This document shows positions 33,379 to 41,600 of a stretch of DNA of 64,000 bases, piece by piece (positions within the stretch are counted from its first letter, which is position 1; the number at the start of each line of letters is the position of its first letter). The notes beneath the pieces were generated by a model that saw only the letters and a program-made list of their open reading frames with translations, was not told the DNA's origin and ran no database searches. A program made the position numbers and the translations under genes. Source of the DNA: Sphingomonas sp. Leaf33 (GTDB lineage: Bacteria; Pseudomonadota; Alphaproteobacteria; Sphingomonadales; Sphingomonadaceae). The DNA is taken from the NCBI RefSeq assembly GCF_001421785.1, contig NZ_LMLB01000001.1:633373-697372 (forward strand). The letters are read 5' to 3'.

Positions 33379-33774
33379 ATGTCGATAATCATCGCGACAC
33401 TGTTGCTGACAGCGGCAGACCCATGCTCCGGCTCGACAACCCGCGACGTCGAGCAATGTCTCGCCGTCAATCTCGCTCGTGCGGACGCCGTGCTCAACCG
33501 CTATTACACCGCAGCCGTCGCGCGGCTCACCCGCGACCAGGAACTGACGGCGCTTGCCAAGCTTCGCACGTCCGAACGGGAGTGGATCGCCTATCGCGAT
33601 ACCGAATGCGACGCCGTCTATGAGAACTGGAAGGGTGGAACGATCCGTGGCGCCGTGTCGCTTAGCTGTCGAACCGCTCTGACGAAGGCCCGGACGATGG
33701 CGATCTGGCAAAACTGGCTGACCTACGCCGACACCACTCCGCCGATCCTGCCGAAGCCGCAGGGCGAACGCTAA
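33379..33774 (+). CDS. LprI-like (DUF1311) periplasmic protein
   Basis: A 131-residue small secreted protein with the lysozyme-inhibitor LprI-like pattern: a Cys in VEQCLAVNLARADAVLNRYYTAAVARL, then LRTSEREWIAYRDTECDAVYENWKGGTIRG and LSCRTALTKART. Four Cys residues are conserved for two disulfides. Such proteins bind or inhibit lysozyme or have unknown roles. AGGAAG lies 6-7 nt before the ATG. Confidence 0.82.
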   Translation: MSIIIATLLLTAADPCSGSTTRDVEQCLAVNLARADAVLNRYYTAAVARLTRDQELTALAKLRTSEREWIAYRDTECDAVYENWKGGTIRGAVSLSCRTALTKARTMAIWQNWLTYADTTPPILPKPQGER

Positions 33775-33872
33775 TCACCTATACGACTGGTGGTTGTCGG
33801 GTTTGGTGGAAAGCGGACATTGCGGCCTTTCCTCGCTGCGAATAGCAGTCGGCCATGGCTGAGGAGCAGGCG

Positions 33873-34310
33873 ATGTCCGGCAAAGCCATTTACGAGGTGT
33901 TCTTCGAGCACGGGGAGGTGCGACCAGATTTCAAGAAAGAGTATATCTCGCTGTGGCCGGGGTGGCTGGGTAAAGAGCGGCTTCACCTGTTGGATGAGGT
34001 GAGCGAAGACGAATGGCTGAGGTTCAACCGAATGCTGTTGGCTGCCTTCGGAGCCTTCCGCATGGGGGTAGTCGATCATTCACACGAGACGGTCAATTTT
34101 CCTCCGCGTCCTGAGCCGCTCTTAAGCGACCATCAGGGATCCATGGAAAAGGACGCGAGCCAGTTTTCTCAGTTCGTCATCCCAGCATTGGAATGTGTGA
34201 TCACAGAAGAATGGGATTACACCTACATTCTTTGGCACCGAGACATAGGCGCGTTGGAAGCGATTAAGCCGCTCCTCTCGGGGGCGAGGCTCCAACACTT
34301 TTCTGATTAG
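33873..34310 (+). CDS. hypothetical protein
   Basis: A 145-residue soluble protein from the ATG at 33873, which has the strong GAGGAG 6 nt upstream; an ATG at 33855 has none. The sequence has SGKAIYEVFFEHGEVRPDFKKEYISLWPGWLGKERL, a central LSDHQGSMEKDAS and a C-terminal WHRDIGALEAIKPLL. The family is unknown. Base composition here is lower in GC than the core genome, fitting the island. Confidence 0.68.
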   Translation: MSGKAIYEVFFEHGEVRPDFKKEYISLWPGWLGKERLHLLDEVSEDEWLRFNRMLLAAFGAFRMGVVDHSHETVNFPPRPEPLLSDHQGSMEKDASQFSQFVIPALECVITEEWDYTYILWHRDIGALEAIKPLLSGARLQHFSD

Positions 34311-34346
34311 CGCCTGCACCGGATGCAAGCTCCGACCGCGCTCTCG

Positions 34347-34373
34347 AACGTCCGCAAGTGGGCGTTTGCGGTC
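34347..34373 (+). repeat. diverged dispersed repeat, copy A
   Basis: AACGTCCGCAAGTGGGCG followed by TTTGCGGTC matches copy B at 35048-35074 at about 22 of 27 positions, in the same orientation. The pair flanks the minus-strand gene at 34424-35023. Confidence 0.4.
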
Positions 34374-34423
34374 GTCCATCCGATCACCGGACCGAACGTC
34401 GCTTTGGGAGTGGAAAGCTGTCG

Positions 34424-35023
34424 TTAGCTTCGGGTGCGAGCAAGGCGCGCCTTTATCTCATTCGTGAGGTCAGGATCGTCTTGGTGCTGCAACAAGGCAG
34501 CTCGCGCGGCGGGCCTTTTTGACCGCATCAGATTGCTGACGAGAAATACTCGGCTGCCGCCGATGGAAGGATCAGAGAGCAGATCAATCAACGTCTCAAG
34601 GTCGCCCGGCTGCGCCATGTCGGAAATTGCTACCATCACGCCCACGGCAGCCCGCTCTTTGAGAGCATGAGTTTTGATGAGGTTGATGAGCGTATCCCAC
34701 ACTATGGGCCGCGCTGTTTTGCGCCCGAAGGCGCGGCCAATCCATTCGAGAAGCCACGGGGGGTTAGGCTTGGTTAGATGGTCCAGTAGGACCGGGTATA
34801 TGCGCGGGTCTGGGTCGGGAATACTGCACAATTCCCCCACCCAAGCCACGATGACACCAGCCGACGACAGGTCGCTCAAGAGCGGTTGTTGTTCCCGCCT
34901 CCGTAGTTCGGCAACCTCGGCAAGCTCGCGATCTCTTGCGCTGCGAATGGCCCGATAAGCAGGGTCAGCGTCTAGCTGCCTCATCGCCTCGTGAAGTGTC
35001 ATACCGCCACGTTTGGTCCGCAT
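34424..35023 (-). CDS. helical-repeat hypothetical protein
   Basis: About 199 residues if started at MRTKRGGMTLHEAM (35023); the open frame runs further but without protein-like composition. The middle and end look like HEAT-type helical repeats: IYPVLLDHLTKPNPPWLLEWIGRAFGRKTARPIVWDTLINLIKTHAL and DLETLIDLLSDPSIGGSRVFLVSNLMRSKRPAARAALLQ. Such immunity-like repeat proteins are common next to toxins, but no partner was seen here. It is flanked by two diverged copies of a 27-bp repeat. Confidence 0.65.
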   Translation of the reverse strand: MRTKRGGMTLHEAMRQLDADPAYRAIRSARDRELAEVAELRRREQQPLLSDLSSAGVIVAWVGELCSIPDPDPRIYPVLLDHLTKPNPPWLLEWIGRAFGRKTARPIVWDTLINLIKTHALKERAAVGVMVAISDMAQPGDLETLIDLLSDPSIGGSRVFLVSNLMRSKRPAARAALLQHQDDPDLTNEIKARLARTRS

Positions 35024-35047
35024 GCTGCCGATATGACCCTTTGGCTC

Positions 35048-35074
35048 AATGTCCGCAAATGGGCGATAGCGGTC
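35048..35074 (+). repeat. diverged dispersed repeat, copy B
   Basis: AATGTCCGCAAATGGGCG followed by ATAGCGGTC; see copy A at 34347-34373. Both lie in non-coding DNA just outside the helical-repeat gene. Confidence 0.4.
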
Positions 35075-35232
35075 CGTCCGCTTTCGGCGTAATCGATCTG
35101 TGTCAGAACGACCGGGATTGGTGGAAACCAGCCTGTCCGGTTTGGAGCGACCGTCGCCGTGAATACCCATTCGTTCAGGCGGTGAGGCAGGAGCTAAATT
35201 TCTTGGTTCCTAGATGCGGTGGCCGGCCGAAG

Positions 35233-36819
35233 CTAAAATGAGGTACTTGCAGGTGCCGCGACCGGAGGGTTGCGCTCCGCGAAGTCGCTGATCGACGCCT
35301 TACCGGTAACGCGTCCGCCGAGCACATCAGTCATGACGCGCTCGAATGCGTCGACGACCCCGGCCGGCGTCTCGGTCAGCGTGTACTCGAACAGCAGAGC
35401 ATCGTGCATTGGGATGACTACTCTCAGGTCGTCCATGGCGGCGACCGCCAACAGTGCACGCTTGAAGATCAGCGACGCTGTCCCTTGGACCACCTGACTG
35501 ACCGCCGATCGCTGCTCCTTGCTAGTGAGTTGGCCACTCCCGCTCCGTCGATAGTGGTTGCCGAGGATGGTGGTCACGCGCCCAGTGCGTTGAAAATCGG
35601 CCCAGATGGACTTCTTCCAGTCCTCGTACCGCTGGAAGAGCCGGAATGCCGCCTTCGCCTTTGGTCGGTCTACACCGAGCGAGGACGCCGCGTCGACCAG
35701 GGCCTTCCGGCTCATCCCGTACGCGTAGGACAGGAAGAGTTGCTTTGCGGCTTTGCGGTTGTCGACGAGACCGAGATGCGTGTTAGCGAACAAGTCGTAC
35801 ATGTCGCCCGCGGCGTAAAGCTGCTTGAGTTCCTCGTCGCCGGAGAGCGCGGCCATGATGCCGACTTCGAACTGGTCGAAGTCGACATAGCTCAGTTTGG
35901 CGCCCTCGTGCGGACCGATGATGGACCTGTATCGCTTCGGGATGTTCTGGAGGCTAGGGCTGCGCAGCTGAACACGTGAGGTGCGCGAGCCGAAGACGTC
36001 GGCGACCGGACGCGTGACGTCGCTGGACAGGGTGAGCGAACCGAGCACGCGACGCGCGGTGTCGAGCGCGAGCAGCGCCATGGTGTCCCCACCGAGATCG
36101 CTGTGGTGCGGCACGAACTCGAGAAGATACTCGACCGAGACCTCGTCCAGGTCGAAGCCCTCGCGCAGCAGCTTTCCTTCTATGGAACGCCTGCTCGGCG
36201 TTTCGAGCGGCATGTCGTGCTTGGCGGAGTAATCCTTCAGCGAAAGGAAATACTCGTGCTCCGCCTGCGCCCGCTTTTCCGAAAGTCCCGCGGCGTCGAT
36301 CGAGATGCCCGCCGACATCGCGAGCTGGAGCACGCGGTAAATGGGCACTTCGATGCTGAAGAAACGCTCGAGCTCGCCTTCGGCGGTCGCCCTCTCGCAG
36401 AGGTTGATATACATCGCCGCCATCGCCGTAGCAGCCTTGGCCGCGACGCCCTCCTCGAACGGGACGCCCTTGTTGAACATCTTTTGGTAGGTGTCGCAAA
36501 CTTCCTGCTCCGCGCCGTACTTGCCAAGCTGCGTCGTGATGTCGCGCTTCTCGCGGGCGAGGCGGTCTTCGGGGATGCCGCTGGTGGAGATACGGAGCTC
36601 ATCCAGATCGACGATCGCGTCCGGTAGCGTTCCGGTCTTGTCAAACAGCGCGTCGCGTATCATCCAAAAGTCATGGCAGACGACGACGCCCGCGAAGCCG
36701 ACGACGCCTTCGGCATCAGTTTCCTCGAGCCGGCCGTCCCGGAACCAATAGAAGGCGTCTGCGCCCCTTCCGGTGAAGTCCTTGATGAACAGCATCAGCC
36801 TGGACGCTAGGTCAATCAT
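35233..36819 (-). CDS. family A DNA polymerase, partner of the reverse transcriptase
   Basis: A 528-residue family A polymerase. The palm motifs are present: SLQNIPKR (289-296), motif A YVDFDQFEVG with D313, motif B RKAAKQLFLSYAYG with R355 and K359, QGTASLIFKRALL, and motif C MHDALLFE with D473. Both catalytic Asp are kept, while motif A ends in G instead of R and motif C has A instead of E. The N-terminal 80 residues look like a degenerate 3'-5' exonuclease fold without the DxE motif. The ATG at 36819 overlaps the RT stop by 8 nt. It is far shorter than Pol I and is clearly not the housekeeping polymerase. Confidence 0.9.
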   Translation of the reverse strand: MIDLASRLMLFIKDFTGRGADAFYWFRDGRLEETDAEGVVGFAGVVVCHDFWMIRDALFDKTGTLPDAIVDLDELRISTSGIPEDRLAREKRDITTQLGKYGAEQEVCDTYQKMFNKGVPFEEGVAAKAATAMAAMYINLCERATAEGELERFFSIEVPIYRVLQLAMSAGISIDAAGLSEKRAQAEHEYFLSLKDYSAKHDMPLETPSRRSIEGKLLREGFDLDEVSVEYLLEFVPHHSDLGGDTMALLALDTARRVLGSLTLSSDVTRPVADVFGSRTSRVQLRSPSLQNIPKRYRSIIGPHEGAKLSYVDFDQFEVGIMAALSGDEELKQLYAAGDMYDLFANTHLGLVDNRKAAKQLFLSYAYGMSRKALVDAASSLGVDRPKAKAAFRLFQRYEDWKKSIWADFQRTGRVTTILGNHYRRSGSGQLTSKEQRSAVSQVVQGTASLIFKRALLAVAAMDDLRVVIPMHDALLFEYTLTETPAGVVDAFERVMTDVLGGRVTGKASISDFAERNPPVAAPASTSF

Positions 36820-38512
36820 AGCCGCTGACCTCGTCAACTAGGTTCACGAGGTCGGTGCTCTCGCGCACGGCGAACGGCAGGCCATCCGCGTTGCAGTGAC
36901 GTTCGGCGCGATCGCTTGTGCCCTTGAGACAAATCGGAACATGGCCGTACAGCGGCCGTAGTTGCTCTCCATCGAGCACTGCGGAAGCGATCAGGAGGTA
37001 CCGAGCGTTTTGATATGGTAGCGTCTCGAAATCCGTGAAACACTTCTCGATTAACGCCTTCTCGTCGACGCAGCGCAGCCAGATCAGAATGGCCGCCGCC
37101 TCGCCCGATTTGATGTCCTCCCGCAGCTTCCGATCGGCCAACGCGACCAATTCGTCCGACCGGTGCTTCCGGACCGCTAACAGCATCCAGATGTTGTAGT
37201 TCTGCCAGTCATGGATGGCGCCGTCCTCGGCGAGTAGGAAGGCCTCTAGCGCCGGCAGGCAGCGTCCGTCCCGGTCCAAAGTGGCGATCAGGCGGCAGTA
37301 TTGGTCTGTCGTGACCGCGTGCTCGGACAGCGAGCGAGAAAGGGTGTCGAGCAGGTTCACCGATAGCGCGTCTCCCACGTCGAAAAGGCCAGACTCGACT
37401 ATCTTCGCGACGCGGTTCACCGCGAAGCGAAACGTCCGCGTCTGCGAGTCCCCCGCGGCGATGCAGCGGCTGAGTATCTCGAAAATGTATGTAACCGACT
37501 TGGTCACGATGCGGCGGCTGCGTGACTGCCACATCTGGTTGATGGCGATCGTGGAGCTGTCCTGTGAAGGGAAGAACTCCGCAAGTTTCGTCCCCGCCAC
37601 GTCCGGCGCTAGGATCTCGGTCTTGTTGGCGTTGATGTTGAGGCCGACCTTCCGCAACTCCCTGATAAGGTCCTGCAAGGCGCGTCTAGCATGGAGTTCG
37701 GAGTCGGCGATGACGCGTATGTCGTCGACGTAACGGTAATAGTCATAGCCCTTTCTCGTCATCTCCCTGTCCACGAATGACAGCAGGATGTTTGACAGGA
37801 ATGCTGAGGCGTCGCGGTTCTGCGGCAGGCCATGGTCCCGGCTGAACGTCCATTGGGTGAGCAGCCTGTCGAGCGTCGCAATGGCATTGCGTATCTGCAG
37901 CTTTTCCGGCCCGGTTGCGGCGATGTTCGGAACCGAGTTATCAAGCGCGTCGATGATCTGCACGCGCGAGACATTTTCGAAGAAGTTGCTGAGGTCGGTG
38001 ACTAGCAGGTGCCGGCCAGACCTGCGGAAAGTGAGCGTCACGCCCTCAAACGTGAACCAGCGGTCGATCTTGTTCTTGAAAAGGTATTTCTCGTCGAGCG
38101 GGGACGGCTCATAGCGGTAGCTGAGAACTCTGTGGCCTAGAAGCGGGTCGTAAAACGGGATGAGGAAGCTGCAGATCGCTTGATAAACGAACCGGTCGAA
38201 GAAATCGGTCTCCAGACCGTACCGTTCGCCATAACCCTTCTTCGGGATGTTCCGGACGACGCTTCGCGTGCCCTTGTATACGCCGTTCCATTCCTGCAGG
38301 AGCGAGAGGATGATCCGCTCGGCCTCGGCCGGACTTTTGAAAAGATCGTCGTACTGCAGGCAATCGAAATACCAGTCGTCTCGCATGTCCTGGCGGAGGT
38401 GCTTTAGCACGAGGTCGAACTTGACCGGGAAGCCAAGCGCCTGACCGTTAAGCCAAAACGCCGGGTTGAGCACGTAGTCGGTTCCCTTGCCGACCTCTTC
38501 ACCGCTTTCCAC
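36812..38512 (-). CDS. reverse transcriptase of unknown/defence group with alpha-helical C-terminus
   Basis: A 566-residue protein. Motifs of the RT palm are complete: RRSGRHLLVTDLSNFFENV (D173), GLPQNRDASAFLSNILLSFVDREM (about 228-251), RYVDDIRVIA with the YVDD box (261-264), and LRKVGLNINANKTEIL. The N-terminal 150 residues (TRSVVRNIPKKGYGERYGLETDFFDRFVYQAICSFLIPFYDPLLGHRVLSYRY) match the layout of UG/Abi and DRT enzymes. The last 240 residues are alpha-helical repeats. There is no maturase or endonuclease domain, and no group II intron RNA was recognised. It overlaps the polymerase gene by 8 nt, and the STAND gene ends 159 bp upstream on the same strand. Confidence 0.9.
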   Translation of the reverse strand: MESGEEVGKGTDYVLNPAFWLNGQALGFPVKFDLVLKHLRQDMRDDWYFDCLQYDDLFKSPAEAERIILSLLQEWNGVYKGTRSVVRNIPKKGYGERYGLETDFFDRFVYQAICSFLIPFYDPLLGHRVLSYRYEPSPLDEKYLFKNKIDRWFTFEGVTLTFRRSGRHLLVTDLSNFFENVSRVQIIDALDNSVPNIAATGPEKLQIRNAIATLDRLLTQWTFSRDHGLPQNRDASAFLSNILLSFVDREMTRKGYDYYRYVDDIRVIADSELHARRALQDLIRELRKVGLNINANKTEILAPDVAGTKLAEFFPSQDSSTIAINQMWQSRSRRIVTKSVTYIFEILSRCIAAGDSQTRTFRFAVNRVAKIVESGLFDVGDALSVNLLDTLSRSLSEHAVTTDQYCRLIATLDRDGRCLPALEAFLLAEDGAIHDWQNYNIWMLLAVRKHRSDELVALADRKLREDIKSGEAAAILIWLRCVDEKALIEKCFTDFETLPYQNARYLLIASAVLDGEQLRPLYGHVPICLKGTSDRAERHCNADGLPFAVRESTDLVNLVDEVSGYD

Positions 38513-38671
38513 CCGAGTAATTCCTCAGTTTCGCTCGATTGAACCCCAGACCTTGAGGCGGTCTACCGCGCCTTGGCAAGTTCGCAATTTCCCAAGCACT
38601 AGGGCACTGCCGCTCGAGCATTTCCACAACCTTGAGCCGTCCGCTGCGAGGCCGTGCTCGCTTCACTGCAT
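38513..38671 (-). other. non-coding spacer between STAND gene and RT, ncRNA candidate
   Basis: A 159-bp spacer in an otherwise tight gene run. It has a small hairpin GCGAG-GCCGTG-CTCGC near 38656, another GCGG-TCTA-CCGC near 38559, and a repeated CCTTGAG box (38551 and 38630). Several defence RTs use a non-coding RNA template encoded just upstream, so the place is suggestive. The sequence alone does not prove a transcript; it may simply hold the RT promoter. Confidence 0.3.
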
Positions 38672-41600
38672 TCAGGGCGTCCTCCACGGTCCGACTGCTT
38701 TCGTGATCCTACGGCCGAGAAACTCCCTGGCGAGGTTTTTCTCCTGAGTCTTCATGGCCTTCTGCAGTTCATCCCTATTCGCCCTGAAGTGAGCTAGGCG
38801 CCGCGGCACGCGGCTGGCGGCGTCATCGGGGACTCGCATCCACACGTGGCCGCGCCGGTCGATGCATGCGAGCAGCAAGGTCCATGCGGCGTAAGCCTCG
38901 TCGTTCCCTGCAACCGTCCAGTAGGTGCCCCACCAGTGCCGCGCGAACGCACCGCGCCTCACCCATGCGTCAGCCGCGCGCGTGCGCGAGACACGGAGAC
39001 TGTCACCCGGCCCGACCGGCCACTCCGGGATATCCCCGTTCCAGGCTGGGTCAAAGGCTCGGATCCTGCGGCTGCGCTGCAGTTGCCAAGTCACCCCCGA
39101 GGATACGTCCGCCTCCACGATGGCTGTCAGCCAGTCGCCACATCCATTCAGCGCGGCGGCCAGGACGACGTCGAACAGCGCCAGGTCCGTCGTCGCGTCG
39201 GACAGCACCCGCTGGCGGATGGCCTCCGGGCACTCCCGCACCCGGAAGGCGATGTGGCTCATCTTATCTATGCCGGCGTCGCCGACGAATGTGGTTGAAA
39301 GGGTCTGTCGGAGTGCGAGCCAAAGCTCCTCGCCGCGCGGGGGATCGCGTTGGAGCAGCGCCTCGCAAAGCGCGACGTAGAACCCTTCGCTCCGGCGGAC
39401 CCGACGTCGGAAGTCCGCAGTCGGCTCCTCCATCCCCTCCAGCCATGCGCCGACCGCAGCCGGCGCATGATCGATGAACGGGATCATGTCCGGCGAGCGG
39501 AAGTCCCGCATGTGGAGCGAGGCGCCCTCCGCCCGCGCCTGCTCAATGCGCTCCTTGGCGGTCTCTACCGCCTTGTCGCGGATCTCACCCCGGCGGTCGA
39601 CGTCCATCGCGGCGTTCAGCCCCTCGAGCGAACCATCATCGGGCCCGTAGGCTATCGTCATGGTCACTGCGGCGGGGTCCTCCGCGCGCCGCTCGTCCAC
39701 GATCGCGATCGCCGAGCCCGGATCCAGGGGTTCCGGGGCAGGCGCCTCCACTATGTGGCGCAGGATCGCCGTCGCGATCTCAACATCCTCGGGCGATCCA
39801 CCGCGCGTGGCCACCGCTCTCGGCAGCAGCCATGGTGCAAGCGACGGGGCCACCTGATCGAACGGTAGTCCAATGGTCGCCGCAGCCACTGCCAGCGAGC
39901 CGAAGTGGTCGATCCAAAGCGTCGGATCCCCGGTCCAGCGCCATCTATCGTCGGCCAGGACACGCCCAAGCCGCCTCGCGTCGGACTCGTAGAGCAGGCG
40001 CATCGCAATCCCGCGCCTCTCTTGGTCCGAGTCGACGACCCGCCCCTGGATCCAGTCCCAGCTCCCGTCGCCAATTGGGGCATGGACCATCGCTAGCAGC
40101 ATGAGGAGCTGAGACGCGATCGCCGGATCGGCGTTGCGGTAGCGCTGGACCAGAGCGTCCACGTCCGGCTCGCTGAGCGGAAGAAGCAGGTCCTCGTAAT
40201 CGTTATAGACGCTGGAAAGGCCAGCCTCGAGGATGTGCTCGATGCGTTGGACTGTCGAAAGGTCGACCAGCTCGAGCAGAAGCATGCGGCTGCGGACGTC
40301 GTTCTCCGACTGCGCCACCGGCCCGAGCGGGGCGAGACGGACCTCGCGGGCCGCGGCCCAAACCTGCTCATCCACCAGCAGCAACTGCTCCGTGGATCTG
40401 ACGGCGGCCATGGCCCGAGCCTCGTCATCGCGGCTCGGCAGCCCCGCCAGCTTCCCGCGATGAAGTGCGGCGAGGGCGTCCGGCACCGTCCGGGCGGCCG
40501 CCGGGGTGATCTCCTCGAAGCCGTGATCCTCCATCGTGTGGTAGGCGCCTCGGTCGAGCGTGGAGACGTCGATCGACTGCAGTGCCTGCCGCATCTCGTG
40601 CACAAGTGGGGGCGGAGGGTCCAAGCGGTAATCCGTCCAGAAGGCCTTCGCCCGGTCGACCCGCCGGCGAAGCGGCAAGCGAGTGTCGAGAATGGCCTGG
40701 TCGACGTGCCGGCGCTCGAGCGCGAAAATACTGTTGGCCGGGTCGTCCAGGTAATCGGCCTCGTAGTCGAAGCCCCGGTCGATGTCGGGATCCCGCTCCA
40801 CCGCGAGCGCCTCCAGATCCTCATCGCCGGAGAGCCAAAGCATGAGCGCCGCGACGCGAGCGGGAAGCCAAGCCGCGACGCCGGGTTCGGGCGTCAGGCG
40901 AAGCATGGCATCCGATTTCGCCCTCAGCGCGTCGGCGGTCTCAGCGAAGTCTACCTGATTGAGAAGGCAGATCCACTTGAGCTTCTCCCAGTCGTCATAC
41001 CGCCGCATGATCGAGACCCTGAGCGCCGCAAGCTCGAGCACATCGATGGCCTGCACGAGGCCGCCCGGTTCGAGAAGCTGTGCAACTGCCTCGCCGAATT
41101 CCAGCCTGCTCCGCTCCACGAGCGTCACCTCGTGGCCGAGGATCGTGCGCGGCCCATCGGCGTCGGCCCCGACGCGCGCGACCATCGCCTGCGATCGGGA
41201 GCGTTCCTGATCGGGATGGCGGCGGTCCGGAGGATCGACGTCCCTCGAGATCGTCGACAGCCACCGGACGCAGCGGCCAATCACGCGCGTCCGGCAATCG
41301 GAGTCTGCCGGAAGCGCACGCAACGCCTGGATGGCGAGCGCCTCAGGTGCTCCCGACGACGTCTCGACGATGTCGAGAAGCGGGTCGCAGAGCGGCTGCG
41401 CCATGCGGACTACCTCCGACCGATGACGCTCGGGCAGGTTCTGCGAATGTAGCCAGGCCGAGACCAGCGGGGAGAAAAGGTCATCGCCGCCGGTCTCGCC
41501 CGCGAGCTGGATCGCGACCGCAGCCCGGAGGATCTCGACCTTCTCGTCCAGGCCCGCGATGGGGTCCAGCCAGTCCTCGAGCGCGCGCTGCACGAGATCC

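Noticed and set aside
36812-38512. Group II intron or retron origin for the reverse transcriptase
   Set aside because: There is no maturase/HNH C-terminal domain and no intron domain V-like hairpin was recognised nearby. The protein is far longer than retron RTs and has a helical C-terminus.
40235-41452. A 405-residue plus-strand frame within the STAND gene
   Set aside because: Lies wholly inside the minus-strand STAND reading frame and has shadow composition.
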